A stretch of DNA of 64,000 bases from Agrobacterium arsenijevicii (GCA_000949895.1 JWIT01000024.1:1-64000); one strand, 5' to 3'. Positions 8,851 to 18,254 are shown, numbered from the stretch's first letter. Notes: a model not told the origin generated them from the sequence alone. Numbers and translations are program-made.

Positions 8851-10050
8851 ATGCGTATTGAGGTAACCACTCCCTTCGGGCGGCGGGCAATGCCGCTCGC
8901 CATGATAAAAGGACAACTGGCACTTTCCGAGATCTCGGCTGCTCACGCGATAGACAAATGGAAGGTCTATCGGAACGTGTGCGCCGCCCGGTCCACCCTC
9001 GGCCTGCGCGATAGAGCACTTGCCGTCCTTAGCGCGCTCCTGTCCTTTCATCCCTCATCAGAGTTAACTGGCGGCGAGAACCTTATCGTTTTCCCCTCCA
9101 ATGAACAGTTGGCCGCACGTGCAAACGGAATTGCAGGAACGACCTTACGGGAAAATCTTGCCATCCTCGTCACCAAAGGCTTGATCCACCGCAAAGACAG
9201 CCCCAATGGCAAACGTTACGCACGGAAGAGCCGCTCCGGAGCTATCGAGACCGCCTACGGCTTCGACTTATCTCCCCTGCTCGCACGTTCGGAAGAATTG
9301 GCGCTGGTCGCTGCCGAGGTTACGGCGACGGCGCAGAGGGTCAAAGCGCTCAAGGAACGCATCTCCCTTTGCAGGCGCGATATACGCATGCTCATTTCTA
9401 CAGCCCTTAACGAAGGCGTCCGTGGGGATTGGGCGGCAGCACAAAGCCGTTACGATGTAATCGTAAGCGAGATAAGCCGCGCAAAAACCCTGCCAATCAT
9501 TACAATTATTCTGGACAATCTTGAACAACTTCGCATTGAGGTGCTTAACAAGCTGAAAGTTCAAGTTATTTCAGAAAAAACCGTCACCAATGATAGCGAA
9601 ATCCGTCACCACATACAGAATACAGATACTGAATCTTATACCGAATTTGAAGCAGCAACGAACAAGCCAGGCGATGATTTAGAACTGAACGCCACCAAAC
9701 CCGTAAAAGCGTACCCTCTGGAAATGGTACTAAAAGCGTGCCCGAGCATATTGGACTATGGGCCACAAGGATCAATTACAAGCTGGCGCGATTTGGCCGT
9801 CTCCACTTCGACTGTGGTGGCTATGCTGAGCATTACTCCATCAGCCTATCAAGCAGCATGCGCCGTGATGGGTGTAGATAACGTTTCGGCTGTCGTGGCC
9901 TGCATTTTGCAGAGAGCCGAGGCGATACAATGCCCAGGAGGATATCTTAGAGATCTTACGGCTAAGGCCCAGCGCGGTCAGTTTTCGCTTGGTCCGATGC
10001 TGATGGCTTTATTGAGAGTAAATAGCGCCTCCTATCAAAGAAGAATGTAA
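8851..10050 (+). CDS. repC: Replication initiator RepC
   Basis: 399 residues. The N-terminal half carries the conserved RepC landmarks KWKVYRNVCAAR, LGLRDRALAVLSALLSF, LIVFPSNEQLAARANG and TLRENLAILVTKGLI, with AYGFDLSPLL further on. The C-terminal half has ITSWRDLAVSTSTVVAMLSI. RepC starts replication at an origin that in this family lies within repC itself. ATG 8851 follows AGGTG; an in-frame TTG at 8836 is less likely. A short AT-rich block near 9560-9680 may mark the internal origin (inference). Confidence 0.95.
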   Translation: MRIEVTTPFGRRAMPLAMIKGQLALSEISAAHAIDKWKVYRNVCAARSTLGLRDRALAVLSALLSFHPSSELTGGENLIVFPSNEQLAARANGIAGTTLRENLAILVTKGLIHRKDSPNGKRYARKSRSGAIETAYGFDLSPLLARSEELALVAAEVTATAQRVKALKERISLCRRDIRMLISTALNEGVRGDWAAAQSRYDVIVSEISRAKTLPIITIILDNLEQLRIEVLNKLKVQVISEKTVTNDSEIRHHIQNTDTESYTEFEAATNKPGDDLELNATKPVKAYPLEMVLKACPSILDYGPQGSITSWRDLAVSTSTVVAMLSITPSAYQAACAVMGVDNVSAVVACILQRAEAIQCPGGYLRDLTAKAQRGQFSLGPMLMALLRVNSASYQRRM

Positions 10051-10353
10051 CGATGGCAGGACAGGCGAAGACACCTTCACGAGCGGGATCCTTTGATTCA
10101 TCAAGGCGAGGGGAGGGAAGGGAAGGACCGTAGAGTTATCGGCCAACGTGGTGGGGCGAGGTTGTCGTTTTGAGAGGGACGTTTGGATGAAGTCGAATTG
10201 GTTTCACGGGATACTCACGCCGAGCAGATACATGTCCGTTCACAGACGGAGAAGCTGAGGACAGGCGATTTTTGGATTCATTGAGACCCGCGGCATAGAT
10301 TGAATAGCACGAATTGGGTGTGATTAATTTGCTGAAGCGAGACGTTCAACCAC

Positions 10354-10369
10354 GTTCCCCGCGGGGAAC
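10354..10369. other. parS: parS site, GTTCCCCGCGGGGAAC
   Basis: A perfect 16-bp palindrome of the form GTTNNNNGCNNNNAAC, the consensus for RepB binding sites of repABC plasmids. It lies about 300 bp after repC. A second, identical copy follows at 10527. Confidence 0.85.
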
Positions 10370-10526
10370 AGTTGGGTCTGCAACTTTAGTTAAAGGTTTC
10401 TCACCTCCTTCAGGTCAAACCCTCAGGTGATCCGAGCGGAAGTGTGCGTCCCCAAATGACGTTAAATTGCGTCGTTATAATGAGTAGCTCACGACGATTG
10501 GTTTTGAAAAAACCCCTTACTACTGA

Positions 10527-10542
10527 GTTCCCCGCGGGGAAC
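10527..10542. other. parS: parS site, second identical copy
   Basis: The same perfect 16-bp palindrome GTTCCCCGCGGGGAAC as at 10354. Two copies 173 bp apart downstream of repC give RepB a small centromere cluster. Confidence 0.85.
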
Positions 10543-10861
10543 TTCTCAACTGACTCTTCAAAGAGAGGTAGATGTCTGCAATAACAATGTAGGATGTTGC
10601 TCCACGGACCAATCCGCAATAACAGCGTACCGTTGGTACACCAATTCGATACAATGCGGCTGTTACGACCTACGCGACTAGCCCATGCTCGCCCTGCATC
10701 TCTTTCTGAAAAACATGGCAAAGCTCGCCGGCGTTTGATTTATTGTTCAGCGACGTATTCTTCCCAGCCACATCAGAGCATTTTTCCGGAGGCTTCTTCA
10801 GCACATCACAAGCCTATCCCGCATCCAAGGCGATAGTGGGATAACTTTATGTGGTACCAAA

Positions 10862-10985
10862 TGCAGTTAAATGCATTTGAAGCGGTTTAAGTGCTTCTGA
10901 TTTGTGTTGACTGCATTTAGTGCGAGTTGAGTTGATTTAATTGCAGTTAAATGCTACTGGTATATGGCGATGCGGGTTAAGTAAA
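10862..10985. repeat. Iteron-like repeats before the second parA
   Basis: TGCAGTTAAATGC occurs at 10862-10874 and again at 10942-10954. Related units are GCGGTTTAAGTGC (10882-10894), an inverted form ACTGCATTTAGTGC (10910-10923) and GCGGGTTAAGT (10972-10982). They lie immediately upstream of a ParA gene followed by a ribbon-helix-helix gene. This arrangement suggests a centromere/operator bound by the small protein, as with ParG/omega-type partition systems. Confidence 0.65.
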
Positions 10986-11040
10986 ATTGATGCATCGTCG
11001 TATCGGCTTGATGACGCCGGCAAACAGGATTGGAAAAAAA

Positions 11041-11744
11041 TGCCAACGATCGCGGTCATGAGCCCAAAGGGCGGCGCGGGCAAGTCCACCTTGGGAAATG
11101 TGCTCGCAACGACATTTTATCGTAGCGGGGCTTCTGTTGCGATCATGGACAACGATCCGCAAAAATCGCAGCGAAAATGGAAAGAGGGCAGGAAGGGCGA
11201 GCTGCCTGTTCTGACCAAATGCGATATTCAGGTTGTTGCGGATATATCCAATGATGACTTCTTTGAGGTGCTCAAGGACCTGAGGTCGCGCAACCAAATC
11301 GTCATCCTCGACACTCCCGGCCGCGCGGCTCTCGTTCTCTCCCGTGTCATTCTGCGGGCCGATCTCGTGCTTATACCGGTCCGTCCCAGCCCCGAGGACA
11401 TTGACCAGGCGATTGAGGCCATCAAGCTCATTCGTGATGAAATGGAAGGCATAGGCCGAACGGTGCCTTATGCCTGCGTCATGATGGAGACGCCCGGATC
11501 CGACGCGTTCAAATCAAAAATCCACAAAGAATTCGAGCAGTTCGCAAAAGACGAGGACGTGCATATTCTACAAACCCAGCTTCGTGCCCGTGAGGCATAT
11601 CGCACTATCTTCCTGGACCGGGTCGCCGTTCACGAACTGGACCCATCGAGGGTATCGGGTGTCGATAAGGCCATTGCCAATGCGGAGGAGCTGGCGGGGG
11701 AGGTTTATTCGATGCTGACGCCACGCAAGGAGGATGCCGCATGA
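11041..11744 (+). CDS. Second ParA-family ATPase
   Basis: About 234 residues from ATG 11041, the start that opens directly with the ATPase fold (PTIAVMSPKGGAGKSTL, deviant Walker A). NDPQKS and QIVILDTPG are the other ATPase landmarks. It lacks the N-terminal DNA-binding domain of RepA, so it is a short ParA (type Ib or VirC1/Soj-like). Its stop overlaps the next gene, which encodes a ribbon-helix-helix protein, and repeats lie upstream; together this is a complete partition cassette independent of repABC. The frame is open further upstream to 10941, but the repeats there argue against coding. Confidence 0.85.
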
Positions 11745-12034
11745 GCAATCGATTCAGCCTTTCCGGCATATCGCAAATCCCGCTCCCGACTGACGACGAT
11801 GAGCCGACCAAAACGGAGATTGCCGCCGCCGATCGCGCAGCCGAGCGAACCGGCTTCACAAGCAAAGACGTGGAAGCCAAGGTGATGTCCTCGCGCCGAA
11901 GGAAGGAGCCTTCGACGCAAATCTCGGTTCGCCTGCCAATCAGCGTCTCTGAGCGATTTAGAGATTACTGCGAGGAGAACCGTTACACATATGGTCAGAT
12001 CATTGAGATATGGATGAAAGAAAAAAAAATTTGA
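11741..12034 (+). CDS. Ribbon-helix-helix partner of second ParA
   Basis: 97 residues. The C-terminal part (about 57-97: STQISVRLPISVSERFRDYC and YTYGQIIEIW) is a ribbon-helix-helix DNA-binding domain; the N-terminal half is polar and probably disordered. Start ATG 11741 overlaps the parA stop by 4 bases. By position and fold it should be the centromere-binding protein and repressor acting on the repeats at 10862-10985. Confidence 0.8.
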   Translation: MSNRFSLSGISQIPLPTDDDEPTKTEIAAADRAAERTGFTSKDVEAKVMSSRRRKEPSTQISVRLPISVSERFRDYCEENRYTYGQIIEIWMKEKKI

Positions 12035-12069
12035 GGGTAGGGGAGTTGGCATTTGTGGATGTTACTCGC

Positions 12070-12651
12070 TCAAAACGCCGCGAAGGAATTCTTTACCTTC
12101 TCCAGAAATTGAGCTCTGCTCTCGGAGCTTGAGCGATCGATGTCGTAATGGGCGACGTAATTTACTGGCGCCATAGGCTTGATCTGAGATCGGAGCAGCC
12201 TGGTTACGAGTTTGCGCGGTGGATCGCCGGCAAGAAAGGCATTCATGCGCGGCGCCCCATACGTCATGACTGCGCCGAGCTTTACAATGTTGGTGAGTTT
12301 TCTTCTTACGCGCCCATCGACCAGTGTGAAGGATACGCCTGGAAGCCAGACCCGATCGAAATAGCCCTTGAGGATAGCGGGAAAGCCCAGCGTCCATACG
12401 GGCGACACGATGACAAGCGCCGATGCCTGTTCCAATCGGTCGACATAGCTCTCTACGGGCTTTCGATTGTATGCGGTGTCATAATAGCCGATGCGATCGC
12501 GACAGTTGAGTACCGGATCAAAACCCTCCGCATAGAGATCGCAGTCGTCAACGGTGTGCCCCGCGGCTTCGAGGCCGTCGAGCGTCTCGCGGTGAAGAGC
12601 GGCGCCATAACTCGAACGGTCCGGATGTGCGTAGAGAACCAGGACCCTCAT
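12070..12651 (-). CDS. Flavodoxin-fold NAD(P)H:quinone oxidoreductase
   Basis: About 193 residues beginning MRVLVLYAHPDRSSYG, the FMN-binding opening of the MdaB/KefF/NQO1 family, then VSPVWTLGFPAILKGYFDRVW, the second family signature. The enzyme should reduce quinones with two electrons from NAD(P)H, protecting against redox-cycling compounds. An upstream in-frame ATG at 12684 would add 11 residues; 12651 is preferred because family members start at MxxLxLYAHP. It stands alone on the minus strand after the partition genes. Confidence 0.85.
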   Translation of the reverse strand: MRVLVLYAHPDRSSYGAALHRETLDGLEAAGHTVDDCDLYAEGFDPVLNCRDRIGYYDTAYNRKPVESYVDRLEQASALVIVSPVWTLGFPAILKGYFDRVWLPGVSFTLVDGRVRRKLTNIVKLGAVMTYGAPRMNAFLAGDPPRKLVTRLLRSQIKPMAPVNYVAHYDIDRSSSESRAQFLEKVKNSFAAF

Positions 12652-12808
12652 TCTGCCCAACCATCGTTTATGGTCGTACGGCATGCCTTGGGCCTCAGAC
12701 CCGTATTCGCTGTGCGGTAGACGAAACGGCCATAAAAGTGGAAACGCGTCATGAAAATCCCAGAAATATTGGCGCTCAAATTAATTCTTCAATATGTTTT
12801 CGCTGGGT

Positions 12809-13189
12809 CTAAGGGAGTAAGACCTTATCAGGCGTCGACTGTTCATCGTCTTCGTCGTTCTCGGCCGCCAAATTATTGAGGACAGTCACGATCACCTCGT
12901 CGTCAAATGATTGCAGCAACGAGATTGCCGCCGTCTGGCACTCTTCCCGTCCTTCACGGAGGCCGAGATTAAATGCGATTTCCATAGCACCCAGCAATTG
13001 GAAAAACTGTTCCGATGAAAAACTCTGGTCGGTATGAAGTTCCATGAATTTTTCTTTAGACAGGTCCAGCACTTCCCAGGCGCCGCTATCGGACTCCTTT
13101 GGAGAGACAACCGATGTGTTCGCACTTTCCAGATGGTACAGCGTGTCGAACATCTTGATGCTGAACGGGGTATTGGTCGGTTCTATCAT
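12809..13189 (-). CDS. Small acidic hypothetical protein
   Basis: 126 residues, strongly acidic, ending in a DEDDEQS-type tail. Helical in the middle (about 60-105). AAGGAAG sits before ATG 13189 at good spacing, so translation is likely. I do not recognise the family. There is no signal peptide, membrane segment or metal motif. Small acidic proteins in vir regions can be secretion chaperones, but nothing else supports that here. Confidence 0.55.
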   Translation of the reverse strand: MIEPTNTPFSIKMFDTLYHLESANTSVVSPKESDSGAWEVLDLSKEKFMELHTDQSFSSEQFFQLLGAMEIAFNLGLREGREECQTAAISLLQSFDDEVIVTVLNNLAAENDEDDEQSTPDKVLLP

Positions 13190-13289
13190 AAAAGGCTTCC
13201 TTCAAATTATTCAGCGCGATCCCGCGAAGGCCCCTGCTAGAATTTAGCAGAAGCAAGCATGTGTGGACGGGCAGGCAATCTTTGGCTGA

Positions 13290-13925
13290 TCAGAATCTGT
13301 GAGCTATGCCGATGCTGATGACATCCTGATCGAAATCGACGTCGACACCGGCCAATGTGGTGGGGGAATAATTATTGAAGCGATATTCGGCTCGCAGGAA
13401 GGTGGTGTCGTTCAGAGCCCAGTCGATACCCGCTCCCAGTGTCCATCCCTGAGCGAAGGCGGTGTCGTTGGGATTTTCGACATAGATATTTGCGCCTGTC
13501 CATCCGAAAGCCGCATAGACGAGAGCGTTACCAATTTCCTCGCCGACACGCACGCGAACGGATCCAGCAAGATCGGTTCCCACCCGGGATCCGTAGAAAT
13601 GGATTTCGTTCCACTTATAGCTGATATCGCCCTCGAGACCTATCCAGCTCCGCTCTGCAATTTGCCAGTTGCGGCCCACGAACAAACCCACCTGCCTGCC
13701 CGTAGCCTCGCCAAAGTCTTCGCAGCCGCAGCTATCCGTAAAGAGGCCCTGCAGGTTGCTGAACCCGATATTTGCACCAGCATAGCCACCGTCCCAGCCG
13801 AGTTTCGGTGGGCCGCTTTCGGCAGGTGGCGTTAAAATCAAGGGTGGATCAATGAGATCTGCGGCATGGCCGTAAGAAAAAGACAAAGCACTAATAGCCA
13901 TTGCCAAGGTAATGATTTTTTTCAT
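13290..13925 (-). CDS. Omp25/RopB-like outer-membrane beta-barrel protein
   Basis: About 211 residues from ATG 13925: a signal peptide (KKIITLAMAISALSFSYGHAAD), then a short proline-rich linker and GGYAGANIGFSN, the start of the eight-stranded barrel of the Omp25/Omp31/RopB family common in Brucella and rhizobia. It ends ISIGIAHRF, with the terminal Phe needed for barrel insertion. DTTFLRAEYRFNNY is the conserved second-to-last hairpin. Role: structural outer-membrane protein. A vir-box-like palindrome lies about 240 bp upstream of its start, further than usual. Confidence 0.85.
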   Translation of the reverse strand: MKKIITLAMAISALSFSYGHAADLIDPPLILTPPAESGPPKLGWDGGYAGANIGFSNLQGLFTDSCGCEDFGEATGRQVGLFVGRNWQIAERSWIGLEGDISYKWNEIHFYGSRVGTDLAGSVRVRVGEEIGNALVYAAFGWTGANIYVENPNDTAFAQGWTLGAGIDWALNDTTFLRAEYRFNNYSPTTLAGVDVDFDQDVISIGIAHRF

Positions 13926-14163
13926 ATTTGCCTGCTCAAACAACGTGAATACAATAGAACGACGATAGCGCCATTATCGCCGCCTCATCAATTTCAATGT
14001 CGTTGCATTTGTAATGCGGGCCTGCCCGTTTTAGTCGGGCTTATGGAGGCGCTGGTCCAGCACGCGACAAGAGTGCGATAACCCGTCTGCTTTCCTGCCC
14101 TGTGCGGCCAGACATGTGATGATGATTGTCCGCGCTCCGGCCCGGCGGTCAGGCTATGGGAGA

Positions 14164-14177
14164 GTTGCAGCTGTAAC
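14164..14177. promoter_or_regulatory. Orphan vir-box-like palindrome GTTGCAGCTGTAAC
   Basis: Identical to the 14-mer at 2858-2871. To its left is the porin gene (start at 13925); to its right there is no convincing gene, only an arginine-rich frame 14211-14459 without a ribosome site, before the 3' end of the response-regulator gene. A GCCTTAC-ccc-GTAAGGC hairpin lies near 14339-14355. The target of this box is unclear; the porin is the best candidate. Confidence 0.55.
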
Positions 14178-14501
14178 CTTTAAAGAGTTGCGATCGTCCC
14201 CAAATTGCTGATGCTGCCAGCCAATGAGCTGGACATATCGATAATCGGTCCCGGAAGTTTCACCGTGAGGGACAGGGGCAAAAGCATCCGGTCGCGAAAG
14301 CCAATCTTGTGCGCCGCGAGTACCGAACAGAAAAAGCGGCCTTACCCCGTAAGGCGCGCACCAACTCCGGCAAAAAGGGCGGGCATAGCCCGCGTCTCAT
14401 GGTGTTTGAATATATACTCAATCGCGACGGATCAATTGGATCGCAATCCGCTCCATTGAGAAGTCACCGTCATTTGTGACAGAGTGTCGAGACCGAGCGC
14501 T

Positions 14502-15446
14502 TCACTCCGCTGTCGCCCTTGAAACTTCAGTAAAGCGGCGAAGGTTCTGAACCAGACTATTGTACATGCCGTCCGAGTCGCTTTCTTTCGATGCTTCCAG
14601 GAGCATACGACGCTTGACGACGCGGGGGTCGGCAAGGCGGCGGTGATGTTCGCGCATCGCCGCATGGACGGCCAGACGAAACAGGTTGGGGCTCAAGGGT
14701 TGCATCGCGAAACGGTAGATGCGGCCGCTGTTGATAAGATTGATGATCGTCTCGCTGCTCGGCTTTTCCGTCATGACCACCATGGTGATGGCGGGGTCAA
14801 TTCTCCCGATCTCGGCAAGGACGTCGGTAATATCGACACCATCCACCTCGGCGTTGGAGACAATGACGCCAATCTGCTCATGCGTCAGGATGTCGATCGC
14901 CTCTTTCAGGCTGCGGGCAGCGTGCACGCGGTAGTCATAGCTGAACATTTCCACCACTTCCTGGCGGTCCGCGTCGCAGCCCTCGATGGCCAGCAGCTGG
15001 GAAGCCACGCTGAAGGGCGTGTTGGTGTCGTTGCCCCAGATCGGCGCGACGGTCTGCCGGATTGTCCGAGCGCTTTGAGCGGAATCCACCGCCTCGGCGA
15101 TAACGGCCCGGAGTTCGGCCTGGTTCCATGGCTTATTGATGAAACGATAAACCTCGCCTTCGTTAACCGCACCGACGATGGCGACGAGGTCGCTGTAGCC
15201 GGTTAACAGAAGACGCACGGTCTCCGGCCAGCGCTCCCGCACCTGCGAAAGAAGCTGAATGCCCGTCATTTCCGGCATCCGCTGGTCACTGATCAACACG
15301 TCAACGGGGATCGTCTCCAGCACTGCGAGTGCTTCTCTCGCGCTGGTGGCCGTGTAAATTTCATACTCGCTGCGGAACATGATCTTCAGCAGCTTTACGA
15401 TCCGCTCCTCGTCATCGACGAACAGGAGTACAGGCTTATCATTCAT
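14502..15446 (-). CDS. Response regulator with two receiver domains
   Basis: 314 residues from ATG 15446 (GAGG at good spacing). The first receiver (about 5-120) has the acidic pair DDEE, phospho-acceptor D54 in LISDQRMPEMTG, and the T/K positions LLLTGYSD and FINKPW. The second (about 155-275) is degenerate: the acceptor position reads VIVSNAEV, with Asn for Asp. There is no output domain, so it is a phosphotransfer intermediate or protein-protein regulator. It lies 63 bp after the sensor-kinase gene in the same orientation and should be its partner. The single active Asp fits a relay step. Confidence 0.8.
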   Translation of the reverse strand: MNDKPVLLFVDDEERIVKLLKIMFRSEYEIYTATSAREALAVLETIPVDVLISDQRMPEMTGIQLLSQVRERWPETVRLLLTGYSDLVAIVGAVNEGEVYRFINKPWNQAELRAVIAEAVDSAQSARTIRQTVAPIWGNDTNTPFSVASQLLAIEGCDADRQEVVEMFSYDYRVHAARSLKEAIDILTHEQIGVIVSNAEVDGVDITDVLAEIGRIDPAITMVVMTEKPSSETIINLINSGRIYRFAMQPLSPNLFRLAVHAAMREHHRRLADPRVVKRRMLLEASKESDSDGMYNSLVQNLRRFTEVSRATAE

Positions 15447-15509
15447 ATCACTAACCTCAATTCCATGGACTGCGCAACTCACGGTCGCGAGACAGGTCCG
15501 CCGTTGTTC

Positions 15510-17261
15510 TTAGCCTGTTGAGAGCAATGTCTCGCTGGTGTGCGATAGTTTTGGGGTATTTGCTGATGCGAAAGACGCATCCTTCCTCGGCAAGATAAGA
15601 GTGATGACGGATCCCTTTCCAACCCAGGAATTGACGGCGATCGTGCCGCCATGGTTTTCAATGATGCGGTAGCAAATAGACAGACCCATTCCGGTTCCCT
15701 CACCGACGCTCTTTGTGGTGAAGAATGGGTCGAAAATCTTGGATAAATTCTCTTCGGGAATGCCGGGGCCATCGTCGCAAATGTCGATCTGCACCGTGTC
15801 GGAGGATGTTATCAACGTCCGCAAGGTCAGAGTTCCGCGGCGGTTGGTAGACGCGATAGCGTCAGCCGCATTGACGATCAGGTTGAGAAAAACCTGCCGA
15901 AGCTGGGTCGGAGATCCCATGATGGGCGGAATGGAATCGAAGTCCCGCTTGATGTCCGCCACGTATTTCAGCTTTGGTTTTGCCAACAGCAACGCACTTT
16001 CAAGCCCTTCCTCCACCGAGAAAGGTTCAATCGCGCCTCTGTCTAGCCGGCTGAAATTCTTCATGGTGCGGACAAGGGTGGCGATCTCGTCCAGGCCGTG
16101 CAGACCGTCACTGAGCAACATCACCACTTCCTCGTGCGATTCTTCATCGGCAACCCGGGCCTGCGCGGGTTCGGAGGTCAGGCGTTCGCGGATCAGCTCG
16201 AACACGGCCCTGACATAAGCAAGGGGCGTGTTGATCTCATGCGTGATGCCTGCGACCATCTGGCCCAGTGCGGACAGCTTCGCCGACTGCATAAGCTGTT
16301 CTTCCACGTTCTCATTCGCTTGCTGAAGCATGGCGTTATCTTTTTTGAGCTTAAGGAACCGCCGGGAAAGCGTGTATACGAGGATCAAAAATATGATGAA
16401 GAGGACTGTGCTGAGCAAAATAACGCCGAGCCAGAGTGCGCGTTTTGTCGCCTCGGTTCCGACGGAAAGCTCCCGGACCTGCTCCAGAATAACTTTAGCG
16501 TCCGCATCCGTTGCGACTGCATTCAATTGCAGGCTGAGATTGTTGCCCTTGACGCGCTCACGCACCACAACGTCGATCTGCGCCAGAAGACGGTTTAATG
16601 CATTTGCAAGGCCGGTCTCGGTCGTTTGAGCCGCACTCCGTATTCTCGAAAGTCGCTCGTTCACTTCCCCCTGGAGCAGAGGGGTGGGCGACGTCAAGAA
16701 GCTCATGACACTGTTCACGCTCTCCGTAATGAGGTCGGACACACGCTTGTGGCCAGTCGCCTCAGCCGACACGCCTGGATGTTCATAACATTCGGCGATT
16801 ACCCCAGGCAGCACGGATACGGCGTTACGCAGCATGGCATGGCTCGCCTTTACCTGCTGAAACAACACGTTTTTCTGGGCGATAGAGGACTGGTATTTGC
16901 GTAATTTCTCCAAAAGCTCGGCGAGCTCAGGATTTGATGCTGTTCGCGCTGTTAAAACCGCCAGCCCCTGCTCAAGATCGCGCGCTGTGAGGGTGACATT
17001 GTCGTAATTCGGCGTGATTCCAAGCTGTAGCGCCAGAATTTCCGAGTTCCATCGGGCTTCAAGGCTGCGTAACTCTTCAAAACCTTGCTGGAACGCCGGC
17101 AGTGCTTCGCCTGGTCGTTGGGCGTACCAAACGAGGGAGCTGAGCAAGCCTGACAGCAGGACCACTAACGTAACGCACCACATCCACCCCTTGCGCGAAC
17201 TTGCAAATCGCTGGATTCTGTTACGGTCTGAGGCATCGTCGAAAAAATCAGAAATCTTCAT
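15510..17261 (-). CDS. VirA-like (DAHL-type) membrane sensor histidine kinase
   Basis: 583 residues. TM1 at about 27-46, an all-helical periplasmic region (50-275), TM2 at about 276-297, a coiled linker, then the kinase core: H-box GITHEINTPLAYV with H341, N-box LIVNAADAI, G-boxes DDGPGIPEEN and GEGTGMGLS. The periplasmic part contains RSLEARWNSEILxLxxGxxxNYD and a later SPTPLL...RLSRIR stretch that parallel the VirA sensor domain (DAHL fold). Unlike VirA it lacks the GAF linker and C-terminal receiver. It lies 12 bp after a di-heme peroxidase gene, suggesting redox-linked sensing. Whether it feeds VirG is inference. Confidence 0.75.
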   Translation of the reverse strand: MKISDFFDDASDRNRIQRFASSRKGWMWCVTLVVLLSGLLSSLVWYAQRPGEALPAFQQGFEELRSLEARWNSEILALQLGITPNYDNVTLTARDLEQGLAVLTARTASNPELAELLEKLRKYQSSIAQKNVLFQQVKASHAMLRNAVSVLPGVIAECYEHPGVSAEATGHKRVSDLITESVNSVMSFLTSPTPLLQGEVNERLSRIRSAAQTTETGLANALNRLLAQIDVVVRERVKGNNLSLQLNAVATDADAKVILEQVRELSVGTEATKRALWLGVILLSTVLFIIFLILVYTLSRRFLKLKKDNAMLQQANENVEEQLMQSAKLSALGQMVAGITHEINTPLAYVRAVFELIRERLTSEPAQARVADEESHEEVVMLLSDGLHGLDEIATLVRTMKNFSRLDRGAIEPFSVEEGLESALLLAKPKLKYVADIKRDFDSIPPIMGSPTQLRQVFLNLIVNAADAIASTNRRGTLTLRTLITSSDTVQIDICDDGPGIPEENLSKIFDPFFTTKSVGEGTGMGLSICYRIIENHGGTIAVNSWVGKGSVITLILPRKDASFASANTPKLSHTSETLLSTG

Positions 17262-17273
17262 TCGGTCGTCCTG

Positions 17274-18254
17274 TCATTGTCCCGAATTGCCCACGGGGAA
17301 TCCCTGGTGTTCACCAGTGAGAGATTCCAGAAAAGCTTCCAGCCGAGCAACTTCTTCGGTGGACAGATCACGACCTAGCTGGTTTATGGCCATGACATTG
17401 ATGGCATCGGGCAGCGTGCGGGCCGACCCATTATGGAAGTAGGGGGCTGTCTTTGCCACATTGCGCAGCGAAGGCACCCGGAAAACCGCTTCCTTATCGC
17501 TTATGCCTGTGGCTTTCGCCGATCCGTGGGTGCTTGCGCCATTCTCAGTGCCCGGCGGAGTTCCGAATATGCCGAAAACCTGCATCATATTGCCGCCGAC
17601 GTTCACGCCCTGATGGCAGGACGCACAGCCGTAGTCTTTGAACAGACCATATCCCGCCTTTGCCTCCGCACTGATGGCATTTTCCTCACCGCGCAAATAG
17701 CGGTCGAAGGGGGCGTCCGGCGTGTTCAGGGAGCGCTCGTATTCTACGAGCGCGTCCACAACGTTTTTCCTCTTCAGACCGTCGGCGTAGATAGCATCGA
17801 AGGCTTTGGTCACTTCACTATCACGTTCCAATGTGGCGATCACCTCCGGCCAATGTCCACCCATTGTACGTTCGATCACTCCGTCGGCCTGATCATACAG
17901 CGTCTTAATCTGGCCAGACCAACTGAAAAGCGCGTTCAGGCTGACATTATAAAGGGTAGGCGTATTTATTTGGCCAGGCCAGCCTGGCAAGCCGGGCGAA
18001 AGCGCGCGACCATCCGTCAGACCAAATTGCTTCAGGTGACAGCTGGTACAGGCCACGCCGTTGCCGCCTGACAATCGACTGTCGGAAAACAGCTTTTTTC
18101 CCAGTTGCACTTTTGGGGCGTTTAGTTCTGTATGCTGAGGCACGGGTGTAATCGGCTCCCCGATGTCCACTGACTGTCCGTGCGCTGCCGAGCCAAGCAC
18201 CGCCATAGCCATCGCACAACAGAGAAAGCCGAAGCGCACAAGCTTTAGTAGCAC
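17274..18254 (-). CDS. Di-heme cytochrome c peroxidase (CcpA/MauG family)
   Basis: 326 residues from GTG 18254, chosen because AGAGGG precedes it and a signal peptide follows directly (VRFGFLCCAMAMAVLGSAAHGQ). Two heme-binding CxxCH motifs stand at about 69-73 (CTSCH) and 210-214 (CASCH), with the usual AFRVPSLRNVAKTAPYFHNG segment near 285, where family members keep a distal Met/His. The protein is periplasmic and reduces hydrogen peroxide using cytochrome electrons, or oxidises a substrate as MauG does. It is first gene of an operon with the sensor kinase and double receiver. Confidence 0.85.
   Translation of the reverse strand: MLLKLVRFGFLCCAMAMAVLGSAAHGQSVDIGEPITPVPQHTELNAPKVQLGKKLFSDSRLSGGNGVACTSCHLKQFGLTDGRALSPGLPGWPGQINTPTLYNVSLNALFSWSGQIKTLYDQADGVIERTMGGHWPEVIATLERDSEVTKAFDAIYADGLKRKNVVDALVEYERSLNTPDAPFDRYLRGEENAISAEAKAGYGLFKDYGCASCHQGVNVGGNMMQVFGIFGTPPGTENGASTHGSAKATGISDKEAVFRVPSLRNVAKTAPYFHNGSARTLPDAINVMAINQLGRDLSTEEVARLEAFLESLTGEHQGFPVGNSGQ

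Larger units (their letters stand above)
10051..10860. other. Non-coding region after repC with two parS sites
   Basis: Apart from the two parS palindromes, no convincing coding frame appears over about 800 bp. Short frames exist but lack ribosome sites and motifs. The stretch separates the repABC cassette from the second partition module. Confidence 0.5.

Noticed and set aside
14211..14459. Short arginine-rich frame after the orphan vir box
   Set aside because: Tempting as a small substrate, but no ribosome site and no conserved feature; the arginines follow from GC-rich sequence.
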